Positions 56,309-64,000 of a stretch of DNA of 64,000 nt are shown here, piece by piece. The stretch comes from Splendidivirga corallicola. GTDB lineage: Bacteria; Bacteroidota; Bacteroidia; Cytophagales; Cyclobacteriaceae. Below the pieces are notes generated by a model, which made no database searches, was not told the origin of the DNA, and saw only the letters and a program-made list of their open reading frames with translations. Where the stretch lies: the NCBI GenBank assembly GCA_030442035.1, contig JAUJEA010000004.1:620001-684000 (forward strand). The letters run 5' to 3'. Each line of letters starts with the position of its first letter. Within the stretch, counting starts at the first letter, position 1. A program made the position numbers and the translations under genes.

Positions 56309-59300
56309 TTACTTTACAAAGCTTTCAGAAATGATGATTTCAGGATTCATTGCTCTCAGTTTGACCACTTTCTTTTCAAAGGTCTCTTGCGCTTCTTCAT
56401 CTGCTAGAGGATATCCCTTTAAAATTTCAACCACCTTTTCCAGAATGATTGCAGGTTTCAAAGGCGATTTTTTAACTGCTCTTTGCAGCTTATTGATATC
56501 TCTCTGAAGGTTTTGAAATCTTCCTTGTCGAATTGCTTCCTTAGCCTTTATAATCAGTTTGCGTTCATCTTCACTGGTAAATGGTAAGTCGATCATCGCA
56601 TCTAAATAAGCATTCGCTCGCTTCTCATTTGGACCTTGCGTTACATCCACCTTTTTATCTTTGGCCTTTTCTCTTTCCATAATATCTGCAAAAAGAAGAA
56701 CACCTGCTTGTACTTGTTGATGGTGTTTGGAATGTAATTGTACACCCTTCTCAACTGGTTCTGCTTCAAAGATTTTAACTGTTTCTAAGAAGGTTAATTC
56801 TTCTGTTTCATCATCCGAAATCACTTTAATGAATGCATCTCGTTTTGCGTCCTTGATGTAGCAAATGGTGCTAGCGTCAAGAGAACCATTCTTTCTTCCA
56901 ACTCTTGCTCGCAAAGGCATATTCTTAATTTGTTTGAAGAATCCTGGTGTCTTTTCCTTGATATCACGAATGATCATGAGATATTCCAACTTCTCATCTT
57001 TTTCTTCTTCCACAGCTTGATCAAAAAGCCCAAATGTTTCATACTCTTCATCTGGTGAATAGATCTGACTATCCTCTCCTAATGCGACATGGAAAGCTTG
57101 AAGCTTCATTATGGCTCTTTTCTCTAACTCAATATCATCATTCACTTTTGTCGTTGGATAGAAATTGAAAACATGAACCTCATCAGCTGTAGAACCAATT
57201 CGATTCACCCGGCCGATTCTTTGCATGAGACGTGTCGAATTCCAGGGAGTATCGTAGTTTACAATCACATTTGACCTATGTAAATTCACACCCTCGGCTA
57301 ACACCTCGGTGGTTAGAATAATGTCAAACTGATTTTCTTGTTGCTGTTTCGGTAAGTTTGCATCAAAATTCTTTCTGACTGTCGGCATCCGGTCTTTTCT
57401 TGACTTACTATCCACAGAAATGGTCCTATAATCAACATGTTTTGGTAGCTCATTCATCAAATAATGTGTAGTCTCTTTGCTTTCAGAGAATACAACCAGC
57501 TTCGATTCAGGATTTATTGTCTTTATGAGAAGCTGATCATTCAAGTACTTAATAAATACATCAAGCTTGGGGTCCTCATTGACATTTTGCCAAGCCTCAT
57601 TTAACTCTGTTAATAACTCATAATCATGCCTTAAGCCAGGCAGGAAGTCATACTCAAAATCATCGGGTTCACAGATATCGATGGTTGGATCTTCAATTGA
57701 TTTATCTATAACCAATTCCAATAATTCATCCTCTTTATCGTCATTGATCATTTCTGAAACCGGGAGATTCGGAGCAATGTAGATTTTACCGTTTTCAAAC
57801 ATGGTCATCATTGCCTCAGTAGCCATCTTAAACCTGTGCAAAGACTGTTTGAAAGCATAAAAACTGCTATCAATTCGCTTAACAAGCATTGTTTTCATGA
57901 TTTTGGCAAGCTGCTCAGAAATCATGTCTGCTTGTTTGTATTTCTCTTTCTTATGAGGTTTCAAATAACTAATTGCCTGATACCTGAAATATTTCAGACC
58001 TTCATTTTTATGACTTAAAACATGGATTGTTCGATCATACAAATCTTCCAAATGAGATTCTAATTCATACAGGATTTTTTTCGGTTTCCGAATCTTGGGG
58101 AATTGAATTCCTTGCTTCTCCAAGTCCTCCGAATAAAGCTTGTGCGCTGCTAAATCTGTTCTTGTCCTTCTTACGATAAGAGGCTCGATTACCTTGGTTC
58201 TTATCTTCTCATAGATTTTCTTAACACCATCTTGAACCTTCTTAATATCCGGTTCATTTTTTAGCTTTTTATAAGCATCAATTTGATTCCTAAAGAAGTG
58301 TTGTAGATTTCCTACTTCCAGCGTTGAATCTTTGCTGTTTTGGAAAAGGTAAACCAAATTGGCTATGTCCTCTGGCTTGTTATTCAGTGGAGTTGCTGAT
58401 ACCAGGATAATCCGTTTATGAACATTTGTACCATCTGGCAAAGTGCGCTTCGTTGGCGTTTTACAAATCTTTTGAAGCTCGTTGTACATTGCCGCTGTAT
58501 CAGATCGGAACTTATGCGCTTCATCGACTATAATCAGGTCGTACTTCCGAGGATCCCTGATTTTATGAAGACTACCATTCGTAACAATTTGAACATTATC
58601 CAAATGAAATTTGTCAATGGTGTCAACCCAGTTTTCCTTCAATGCAGGCGGTACAATTATTAGAGTTCTGGATCGATACTCAGGAAAGCCATTAGAATAG
58701 AAATACTTTTTAGCTATTAGAGTGGAAACAATCGTTTTTCCTAATCCTACCACGTCAGCCAAAAAGAATCCATTATGCTTCATAATTTTAGCATAGCCAT
58801 CATTGACCGCATCCACTTGATATGACAATCGTTTGAATCCTCGTGGTAAGTCTGATATGGAGTTTGGATCAAACTCAATGCTTTTTCCGAAATACTCCAC
58901 CAAGAACTTCAGATAAATCTCATATGGAGTGTATTGATCGTTTAAGTATGTCTCATTTTGAAGTTTTTGAATTGCATCAATATCAATTGGCACTGAATCA
59001 TCCCATAACTTCTCAAAGGTTACCGTAGCAAAATCAATATCAGAGTTATCTCTCAACTCAACATTGAATTCAAAATTCTTTCCTAATCCAGCATCAGTCA
59101 AGTTGCTTGAACCTGTTATTACTGAGCCATAGCCATGATCGTGTTTAACCTTCTCACGGAAGATGTAGATTTTAGCATGGATATTTTGCTTAGGATGGAT
59201 TTTGATTTTTACTCTGCCTGTAACAATGTCTTTTATAAGGTGAAGCATCCCTTCCTCAACTTCCCGATCATATTCAGCTTCCTGAATATTCTTTTTGATT

Positions 59301-59572
59301 TCTTTGAAGAATTCTTCTTGGGCTTTTTCAGCATTTGCATCAAACAATAAGCCTTGTTGATTTGCTTCAAAGACTAATGAATCAATGTTTATTCCTACCA
59401 GTATTCTGATTTCAGCAGCTTTCTCTACGAACTCTCTTATTTGGAAATAACCTGAAGCGCGGAAATAGCCGACCAGAGCGTCTAAGAAGTGAATATTTTT
59501 ATGCTCGAAAATCCCTTTGATTTTATTAATTAGGGTGTTTTGATCTTCATTGGTGAAAAACTTGGTACTCAT
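56309..59572 (-). CDS. PLD-domain SNF2-like helicase
   Basis: 1087 residues. Residues about 25-190 form a phospholipase D-like domain: 'IHAKIYIF' (His132, Lys134) and 'GSVITGSSNLTDAGLGKNFEFNVEL' (Ser155/156, Asn157) are the HxK...N residues of the PLD nuclease superfamily. From 245 on is a superfamily 2 helicase: motif I DVVGLGKT (273-280), motif II DEAH (350-353), motif III 'ILVSATPLNN', and in the second RecA domain 'TTEVLAEGVNLHRSNVIVNYD' and 'TRLMQRIGRVNRIGST' (motif VI). A helical C-terminus follows. It could bind foreign DNA, translocate and cut. Its start overlaps the XRE stop by 4 bp. PLD plus SF2 helicase in one chain is also known in other defence systems. Confidence 0.87.
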   Translation of the reverse strand: MSTKFFTNEDQNTLINKIKGIFEHKNIHFLDALVGYFRASGYFQIREFVEKAAEIRILVGINIDSLVFEANQQGLLFDANAEKAQEEFFKEIKKNIQEAEYDREVEEGMLHLIKDIVTGRVKIKIHPKQNIHAKIYIFREKVKHDHGYGSVITGSSNLTDAGLGKNFEFNVELRDNSDIDFATVTFEKLWDDSVPIDIDAIQKLQNETYLNDQYTPYEIYLKFLVEYFGKSIEFDPNSISDLPRGFKRLSYQVDAVNDGYAKIMKHNGFFLADVVGLGKTIVSTLIAKKYFYSNGFPEYRSRTLIIVPPALKENWVDTIDKFHLDNVQIVTNGSLHKIRDPRKYDLIIVDEAHKFRSDTAAMYNELQKICKTPTKRTLPDGTNVHKRIILVSATPLNNKPEDIANLVYLFQNSKDSTLEVGNLQHFFRNQIDAYKKLKNEPDIKKVQDGVKKIYEKIRTKVIEPLIVRRTRTDLAAHKLYSEDLEKQGIQFPKIRKPKKILYELESHLEDLYDRTIHVLSHKNEGLKYFRYQAISYLKPHKKEKYKQADMISEQLAKIMKTMLVKRIDSSFYAFKQSLHRFKMATEAMMTMFENGKIYIAPNLPVSEMINDDKEDELLELVIDKSIEDPTIDICEPDDFEYDFLPGLRHDYELLTELNEAWQNVNEDPKLDVFIKYLNDQLLIKTINPESKLVVFSESKETTHYLMNELPKHVDYRTISVDSKSRKDRMPTVRKNFDANLPKQQQENQFDIILTTEVLAEGVNLHRSNVIVNYDTPWNSTRLMQRIGRVNRIGSTADEVHVFNFYPTTKVNDDIELEKRAIMKLQAFHVALGEDSQIYSPDEEYETFGLFDQAVEEEKDEKLEYLMIIRDIKEKTPGFFKQIKNMPLRARVGRKNGSLDASTICYIKDAKRDAFIKVISDDETEELTFLETVKIFEAEPVEKGVQLHSKHHQQVQAGVLLFADIMEREKAKDKKVDVTQGPNEKRANAYLDAMIDLPFTSEDERKLIIKAKEAIRQGRFQNLQRDINKLQRAVKKSPLKPAIILEKVVEILKGYPLADEEAQETFEKKVVKLRAMNPEIIISESFVK

Positions 59573-59769
59573 TTGCCTCCCTCCTTTTCTATAAGTAAAT
59601 CCTTCACACTGACCTCAAGAATCTCTGCAATTGTGTATAAATCTTCAAGACTCGGTTGCCTTCTGTTTTGGACATACGAATTCACCATATTGTAGCTTTT
59701 ACCAAGTTTCTCAGCCAGCCAGGTTTGTTTAATTCCTTTTGATTCAAGGACTTCCTTGATTCGGTTCAT
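59569..59769 (-). CDS. XRE-family regulator (controller-protein-like)
   Basis: 66 residues, a single helix-turn-helix domain: 'GIKQTWLAEKLGKSYNMVNSYVQNRRQPSLEDLYTIAEILEVSVKDLL'. Lone HTH proteins of this size at the head of restriction-modification operons usually control timing of expression (C-protein role). A palindrome lies 48 bp upstream of its start. Its stop overlaps the helicase start (ATGA), so it is the first gene of the operon. Activator or repressor cannot be told from sequence. Confidence 0.85.
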   Translation of the reverse strand: MNRIKEVLESKGIKQTWLAEKLGKSYNMVNSYVQNRRQPSLEDLYTIAEILEVSVKDLLIEKEGGK

Positions 59770-59816
59770 CCGCTTTTAAATTGATTGAGTTCGAAGATAA
59801 CGAAATGAAATATAAT

Positions 59817-59835
59817 TATCTCATTTTGTGAGATA
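59817..59835 (-). promoter_or_regulatory. Candidate operator of the XRE regulator
   Basis: Perfect 7-bp arms TATCTCA (59817-59823) and TGAGATA (59829-59835) with a 5-nt spacer, in the short gap between the operon's first gene and the recombinase remnant. A TATATTTC box that resembles a Bacteroidota -7 element lies just downstream on the minus strand. Confidence 0.6.
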
Positions 59836-59838
59836 TAT

Positions 59839-60330
59839 TTATTCCATCTGTAGACGAGGGTGTTTAGCTCTTAAAATCTCTCGTTGTTTGTGAGAGTTCA
59901 CTTTTGTGTACATCTGAGTTGTGGCAATAGAACTATGTCCAAGAAAGTGCTGAATGTGTCTTAAATCCACATCTTGTTCAAGCAATAGAGTGGCGTAAGT
60001 ATGCCTGAAGGTGTGAGGAGTCACATTCTTGTTAATCCTTGCTTCCTAGGCATATTTGGTAATCCTGAAACGTATCGTTTGCGGATTGATATTTCGATCA
60101 TCCAAGCTTATAAAGAAGTATTTCAATTCGTGAATCTAGGTTTTGAAGAGTTGATAATATGAACAGATCTTTACCCAAGTCTCTTCACTTGGTATGTATA
60201 TCAATCGTTCTCTACTTCCCTTTCCCCAGACTTTGATTGTACGAGAATCGAAATCAATATCATTCAATTTGATAGCACATATCTCTCTGATTATCATACC
60301 GCTAGCAAACATCAACTCAAGTATGGTAAT
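59839..60330 (-). pseudogene. Decayed tyrosine recombinase (XerC/D-like integrase)
   Basis: Reading one minus-strand frame: 'LELMFASGMIIREICAIKLND', 'TIKVWGKGSRERLIYIPS', then a TAG stop, 'IHELKYFFISLDDRNINPQTIRFRITKYA', a second TAG stop, 'NKNVTPHTFRHTYATLLLEQDVDLRHIQHFLGHSSIATTQMYTKV'. The catalytic set is visible: Arg in MIIREI, Lys in WGKG, HxxR in HTFR, His in LGH, and nucleophile Tyr in MYTKV. Two in-frame amber codons and a missing N-terminal SAM-like domain make it inactive. It sits next to the defence operon and may be the relic of its integration. Confidence 0.85.
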
Positions 60331-60336
60331 TGGGTG

Positions 60337-60450
60337 TTACCCTTCGGGTGGGGCTTTCGGCAGTACATGATACTTTGCCTCAATCCCTAACGCATTATCA
60401 ACCCTCTCTTCCACATACATTTGCCACTCTCTTTCTCTTCTGTCCAACAT
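60337..60450 (-). CDS. Possible small ORF, 37 codons
   Basis: Reads MLDRREREWQMYVEERVDNA, then LGIEAKYHVLPKAPPEG and a stop. It is unusually well-behaved for chance: no rare residues, amphipathic helix, Pro-rich tail. It is just upstream of the recombinase remnant and may be the end of a broken gene. An in-frame TGA precedes the ATG by one codon. No family recognised. Confidence 0.3.
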   Translation of the reverse strand: MLDRREREWQMYVEERVDNALGIEAKYHVLPKAPPEG

Positions 60451-60795
60451 CCCTCACTGCGGTATGGCAATTCCTCGCTCGGCAGGAGTGACAAAGGAGT
60501 GTTCCAGAACCCTCCCTCCTACTCATATAATTTCCCTTCCCTTCAGAAAACTCTTAGCCTGCCTATTCAACCGGAGTTAAGTAACATAACGCAATAACAT
60601 TATATAACAAACACATCGTCACTTCAGTGCGACAACGTTACAGATTTTATGTTAAGGAGATTTTGCCGTCAGGCACACCAACTTTGATTATATGATTTCA
60701 TATAACGTAGGACATAGTACAACAAAACACAAATGCAGAACGAATCATAATAATATACAGTCAGGGTTTTACAAACTCAGAATGTGAATCACCTT
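60451..60795. other. Non-coding right flank of the island with attC-like structure
   Basis: No gene. TTATATAACAAA at 60600-60611 copies the left flank (50189). Around 60605-60655 two AAC...GTT-type cores enclose a hairpin (CACT/AGTG plus TCG/CGA with an extra T), which on the minus strand resembles a short integron attC site. A perfect palindrome lies at 60688-60705. Pyrimidine-rich DNA fills 60451-60540. Confidence 0.35.
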
Positions 60796-61506
60796 TTATT
60801 TTCCGCTCTGTAGGCTTTTGATAGTAATTTCCTTTGCGATCTTCTTTTCAATGTCCCCTTCTCCTTTCCAAATCAGTTCAACTTTATATTTTTTACATTT
60901 TGAGGTATTGATTTTGAATTCCAAAGTTTGGCCTGAAGAGGTACCAATAGAATACTTTGACATTGTGTCGCATTCTGAATAAACCCTGGTTTCAAAATCA
61001 ATTCCAGACTTCAAAGTTACCAAAGTTGCAACCTGAGCCTCTACGGGTGATTCATACCAATAAGATACTTTGAGAGATTCTTTCACATCTAACCGTTTAA
61101 TTACAAAAGAAGAATACAGCGCTAAGGATAGGACTACAATGGTTGCTAAAGTAGAAATAGTCGCTCGCTTCAGCCTTCTTCCCTTTACTCCAGAAGCATC
61201 TTGATAAGATTTCTTAATGATATGTGGAATCCTTGGATCATAGGAGGTTGGAACCGGAGCTTTCACTTGAAGAATTAACCAATAAGAAAGCAATAGCAAT
61301 AAATAAGGTGAGGCCAAAAGAAAAGTCCAACCAACGGAAATTTCATTATATTCAATTGAGAATATTGAGCTTGCTGTGAAAATCGGAAATGCCCATCGAA
61401 TCAAAGCTTCTAATTTTTCAGAAGCCTTATCGATCTTGTCAAGTGAACCATCAAGCACACTCTTCGAGCGATTCAGCCAATATTGATCATTTACTGTTAC
61501 TGGCAT
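60796..61506 (-). CDS. Unknown membrane protein
   Basis: 236 residues. Hydrophobic segments at about 35-50 (weak), 58-80 and 115-136; a basic loop 'GVKGRRLKRATIS' precedes the last one, so the C-terminal 95 residues probably face the periplasm. That part is beta-rich with two Cys (ECDTMSKY, NTSKCKKY). No family recognised. It overlaps the upstream 124-residue gene by 20 bp (61487-61506), which is a strong sign of coupling. It is the last gene of the minus-strand cluster. Confidence 0.65.
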   Translation of the reverse strand: MPVTVNDQYWLNRSKSVLDGSLDKIDKASEKLEALIRWAFPIFTASSIFSIEYNEISVGWTFLLASPYLLLLLSYWLILQVKAPVPTSYDPRIPHIIKKSYQDASGVKGRRLKRATISTLATIVVLSLALYSSFVIKRLDVKESLKVSYWYESPVEAQVATLVTLKSGIDFETRVYSECDTMSKYSIGTSSGQTLEFKINTSKCKKYKVELIWKGEGDIEKKIAKEITIKSLQSGK

Positions 61507-61861
61507 CCTGTTGCTTGAAGTGAATTACATATGGATGTTCATGACCATCCATACAGGAAAGATAAATGGAGAGTCGCCTGAGATCAGCATTTATCTTCTC
61601 TAAATCATCAAATGGTAAATGAACATTATCAGTTATAATATTTTCAAACTCGACCCTCACACTCTTGGCATCACTAAAGTTTATTTTGATTTCAAAAGGA
61701 TCATTTTCTGAAACTTCTGTTGGAGTCTGATTGACCTTAATATTTCCGTCATCCGCTCCAACTGTGGCAGAGGGACTAATTTCCTCTACAACAATCTTCA
61801 TCCGAATCGTAAGATTACAGCCAGTATTTTTACATATAAAATCCGATATAAACCAACCCAT
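61487..61861 (-). CDS. Unknown small beta-rich protein
   Basis: 124 residues. Near the N-terminus 'DFICKNTGCNLTIRMKIVVEE' has two Cys four residues apart, like half of a zinc ribbon. The rest is a beta-sandwich-like pattern ('DPFEIKINFSDAKSVRVEFENI', 'DLRRLSIYLSCMDGHEHPYVIHF'). No signal peptide and no known family. It lies 5 bp downstream of the 69-residue gene and overlaps the membrane-protein gene, so the three are one transcript. Confidence 0.6.
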   Translation of the reverse strand: MGWFISDFICKNTGCNLTIRMKIVVEEISPSATVGADDGNIKVNQTPTEVSENDPFEIKINFSDAKSVRVEFENIITDNVHLPFDDLEKINADLRRLSIYLSCMDGHEHPYVIHFKQQDASNSK

Positions 61862-61866
61862 TTATC

Positions 61867-62076
61867 TTATATATCTTTCAGATTACCAGCGAGTTTGTCT
61901 AATTTCTTTCTTATCATTTGACGATTCTTTTTCACCTTGAGGTAACTTCCAAGCGTGGTCAATATGAAGTATAATTCTTCTTTACAGTCGCAATAATCAA
62001 CTTTATTTCCAGGTTGGAATTTGCGTTTTAACGTATAAAAGTTAATCTCACTTTTTCTAAATACTCTGTTCTGCAT
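61867..62076 (-). CDS. Unknown small basic protein
   Basis: 69 residues, strongly basic and helical: 'FYTLKRKFQPGNKVDYCDCKEELYFILTTLGSYLKVKKNRQMIRKKLDKLAGNL'. Cys-Asp-Cys in the middle. No family recognised. It is the first gene of the downstream half of the cluster after a 139-bp gap, so a promoter may lie at 62077-62215. Confidence 0.5.
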   Translation of the reverse strand: MQNRVFRKSEINFYTLKRKFQPGNKVDYCDCKEELYFILTTLGSYLKVKKNRQMIRKKLDKLAGNLKDI

Positions 62077-62215
62077 TAGTTTCGCAGCTTTTTTGAGATT
62101 TTTTCAACTTTTTTGGAGCAAATAAATCCTTTTCAGGAAATCTCTTCCTCATCAATTTGTGATTGAACTTTTGATACAAAAACTATCAAAAAAAGACATA
62201 TGGCTCTATTACTCT

Positions 62216-62908
62216 TCAATTAGATAATTCGATTGTAATAGATTCTGCTACTCTTGGATCATCCTTCAAAGTAGCGCTGAACATGATCTTTCCCGTTTCA
62301 GTATTCCTGCTTTTAACATTAATTTGAATTTTTCCATTTTCAGAAAATCCGAAAGGAGGAAATTCAACGTCAGGATTGCCCTCTACTACCATTGAGGTGA
62401 AGTCGACACGTGTTTCTTCCGAAGGATCTCCCACACCATCTTTAAAGATTTTGGTCGTAAGCGTAACTTGATCGGACTGATCTGCTTTAAAGATGAGTTT
62501 ATCCGCTTCCAGCAAAATATCAGTGGGAATCGACCTGGTAAACTCGATGGTTTCTGACGTTTTAAAATCTCCCACTTCTGCAGTTACGGTCACATTCTGA
62601 TTAACGATCAGATCTGAAATCAGGAAAACCTCCACAGTCCTGCCGGCAGCTGTTATGCCAACCTCTTGTTCATCGCTGGTCCCGGCAAAGGTTCCCTGGT
62701 CTGTTTTGAACGTAATCATTTCACCTGCGGCTGATTCTATCCCTAACGTAGCTGTAATGCTTGTTCGATCATTACCATCAGCAATTATTTGTGTATCAGC
62801 CAGAGTCAGTGTAACCACATTCCTGAGAGAAACGCCAACATCAGGGTCCTCCAAATCACAAGCTGTAATTATACTAAATAGAACAACAATAAGACCTATC
62901 TTTTTCAT
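62216..62908 (-). CDS. Lipoprotein with Ig-like (Big_1/invasin-like) domains
   Basis: 230 residues. MKKIGLIVVLFSIITAC is a lipoprotein signal; the lipid-bearing Cys17 is followed by the acidic stretch DLEDPD, which in Bacteroidota is compatible with export to the cell surface. Two Ig-like domains follow: 'VVTLTLADTQIIADGNDRTSITATLGIESAAGEMITFKTDQGTFAG' and 'ILLEADKLIFKADQSDQVTLTTKIFKDG...VDFTSMV', typical of bacterial Ig-like group 1. It lies 2 bp downstream of the 115-residue gene. Likely a structural or adhesive partner of that protein. Confidence 0.8.
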   Translation of the reverse strand: MKKIGLIVVLFSIITACDLEDPDVGVSLRNVVTLTLADTQIIADGNDRTSITATLGIESAAGEMITFKTDQGTFAGTSDEQEVGITAAGRTVEVFLISDLIVNQNVTVTAEVGDFKTSETIEFTRSIPTDILLEADKLIFKADQSDQVTLTTKIFKDGVGDPSEETRVDFTSMVVEGNPDVEFPPFGFSENGKIQINVKSRNTETGKIMFSATLKDDPRVAESITIELSN

Positions 62909-62910
62909 AT

Positions 62911-63258
62911 CTATGAACGAATGTTAATGCTTTGAGGTGGTGTCTCTTCAGATTCGTCACCACTTGATTCCCTTACTTTTGCAAATAAAGAAGTATAAAC
63001 TGTGGAATCGATGTTTCCCGTAAAGGCTAATTCGATTTGGCATTCAATTTCGACATAGGCTTGGGTCGCATTTCTTTGAATTGTTAAGGTATTATCAGTA
63101 CCTCCAACGAACCGAACCAATTCGGTATCCAATCTTAAATCAATTTCAAAGTTGCCAGAGCTGTCCGTTACAACCATGTAAAAAACAGTGATATTACCGG
63201 TATCAATAGTTGCATCAAGTATTGGGGCAGTATCAGGTCTGATTCTAATAAATGCCAT
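62911..63258 (-). CDS. Unknown small beta-sandwich protein
   Basis: 115 residues without a signal peptide: 'ITVFYMVVTDSSGNFEIDLRLDTELVRFVGG', 'TLTIQRNATQAYVEIECQIELAF' form alternating strands; the C-terminal 20 residues are acidic and disordered. No family recognised. It follows the coiled-coil/barrel gene by 8 bp and precedes the lipoprotein by 2 bp, which implies one transcript. Confidence 0.6.
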   Translation of the reverse strand: MAFIRIRPDTAPILDATIDTGNITVFYMVVTDSSGNFEIDLRLDTELVRFVGGTDNTLTIQRNATQAYVEIECQIELAFTGNIDSTVYTSLFAKVRESSGDESEETPPQSINIRS

Positions 63259-63266
63259 ATCTGTGA

Positions 63267-64000
63267 TTATTTAGGATTGATTTTGTAATTGTCTGAAGTA
63301 AATAGTGCCCTGAATCTATTAAGAGCATCCGCATCGAGACTAATTCCAACAATCAATGCACTCTTCAACTCTTCAGAGTTAGTTAACGGACTAATGGAAG
63401 GCTGAATGAAAAATATTGAGCCGATATCAACAGAAATATATCTGTTAATATCATAGCTGAAACCAAGAATGGGTTTTATTCCTACCGCATCAAGAAGTTC
63501 CTGACCTTTATAGTTTAGGTCTCCACCGGTTTGAAATCCAACCAGGATTGAGGTCTTCTTAAATATTCCATCTTTTCCGATATAGGGATCAGCTATTCTT
63601 TTATCAACTGGACTGAGAAAAAACTTCAATCCCACATAGGAAATAGCATCTTGTCTGCTCTGACCGAACACATCAAGGAATACTATACTTCCCCCAAAAG
63701 TGGTTCCAATTCTAATTGCCTCTACGGCTTCTTTCGTACTGGGAGTAGTACTGCCCTGTGTTTCGTAAGAATTAAGAGCTTTTAACCCAATTGTCAATTC
63801 ACCCAATAACTTGTCGAGTTCGGATTCAAGTTTTGTAGCTTCAGTATCAAGAAGCCCAACACGTCTACTCTTTTCTGTTTCATTGCTTAGAAGATTGCCT
63901 TGTAGTTCCATCATATCAGCTATGAATTTAAAGGTAGTAGATTGCTCCATCGATACATCTGAAGGCACATCTACCGTACCGGCATCAATTTCTCCTAAAA
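63267..64000 (-). CDS. Coiled-coil plus beta-barrel-like protein, partial (5' end beyond right edge)
   Basis: The minus-strand frame is open to the right edge, so the true start lies outside the window; an in-frame GTG at 63968 is probably internal. About 244 residues are visible. A helical heptad region ('FIADMMELQGNLLSNETEKSRRVGLLDTEATKLESELDKLL...') leads into amphipathic strands ('GTTFGGSIVFLDVFGQ', 'ISYVGLKFFLSP', 'TSILVGFQTGGDL', 'IKPILGFSYDINRYISVDIGSIFFIQP'). The design recalls the C-terminal half of the protein at 21797-23770. An outer-membrane location is inferred. Confidence 0.65.
   Translation of the reverse strand, partial: LGEIDAGTVDVPSDVSMEQSTTFKFIADMMELQGNLLSNETEKSRRVGLLDTEATKLESELDKLLGELTIGLKALNSYETQGSTTPSTKEAVEAIRIGTTFGGSIVFLDVFGQSRQDAISYVGLKFFLSPVDKRIADPYIGKDGIFKKTSILVGFQTGGDLNYKGQELLDAVGIKPILGFSYDINRYISVDIGSIFFIQPSISPLTNSEELKSALIVGISLDADALNRFRALFTSDNYKINPK

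Noticed and set aside
59839..60330. Amber suppression in the recombinase gene
   Set aside because: Two TAG codons and a lost N-terminus fit decay; all confident genes here would need independent evidence of TAG reading, and none is seen.
62169..62191. 8-bp hairpin after the Ig-like lipoprotein gene
   Set aside because: Weak A/T stem with no T tract on the minus strand; not listed as a terminator.

Overview
This window looks like part of the chromosome of a free-living, gliding-type Bacteroidota bacterium, most likely Cytophagales (Fulvivirga/Marivirga/Reichenbachiella-like). That placement is inference. It rests on the AT-rich coding style with few purine-rich ribosome-binding sites, a TonB-dependent receptor with an N-terminal carboxypeptidase-like domain, a PorP/SprF protein beside a surface protein with a gliding-type (type 9 secretion, type B) C-terminal domain, many OMP beta-barrels, and a Bacteroidota-style GyrA. 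No tRNA, rRNA, CRISPR array or intact transposase was seen.

Layout. 1-10.2 kb: two very large FG-GAP/VCBS and Ig-like surface proteins (the first runs off the left edge), a PorP/SprF-like protein with a SPOR-like tail, a beta-barrel protein and an M48-like metallopeptidase. 10.6-14.1 kb: a GT39-type membrane glycosyltransferase facing a polyprenyl-phosphate-type GT2 and a methyltransferase. 14.8-28.4 kb: mostly secreted proteins (VPS10/sortilin-like beta-propeller, penicillin acylase lipoprotein, alpha/alpha-toroid protein, DinB-like protein) and an uncharacterised locus at 18.9-23.8 kb. 28.8-32.8 kb: a compact succinate dehydrogenase operon of the actinobacterial Sdh1-like type, followed by a TPR protein. 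33-35.3 kb: cupin, unknown and small Cys-rich proteins with gene debris. 35.7-39.3 kb: a TonB-dependent receptor and a surface-repeat protein. 39.4-42.9 kb: hairpin-rich ~334 bp repeats around a sortilin-like gene, and small ORFs. 42.9-50.1 kb: beta-barrel protein, gyrA, TPR protein, alpha/beta hydrolase and MFS transporter.

50.2-60.7 kb is an accessory island. It holds a truncated glycosylase-like gene, then a tightly coupled four-gene operon (XRE regulator, PLD-SNF2 helicase, Eco57I-type adenine methyltransferase, SMC/RecF-like ATPase), then a decayed tyrosine recombinase. The operon looks like a restriction-modification or phage-defence system. It resembles, but does not match, the gene sets I know for DISARM or BREX. 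A palindrome upstream of the XRE gene is a good candidate operator. 60.8-64 kb is a second unassigned cluster, all on the minus strand: a coiled-coil/beta-barrel protein cut by the right edge, a small beta-rich protein, an Ig-like lipoprotein, and three small or membrane proteins.

The best candidates for undescribed biology are the defence island, the 60.8-64 kb cluster, the 18.9-23.8 kb locus, and the repeat family at 39.4-41.9 kb. All functions are read from motifs by eye; no database search was run.
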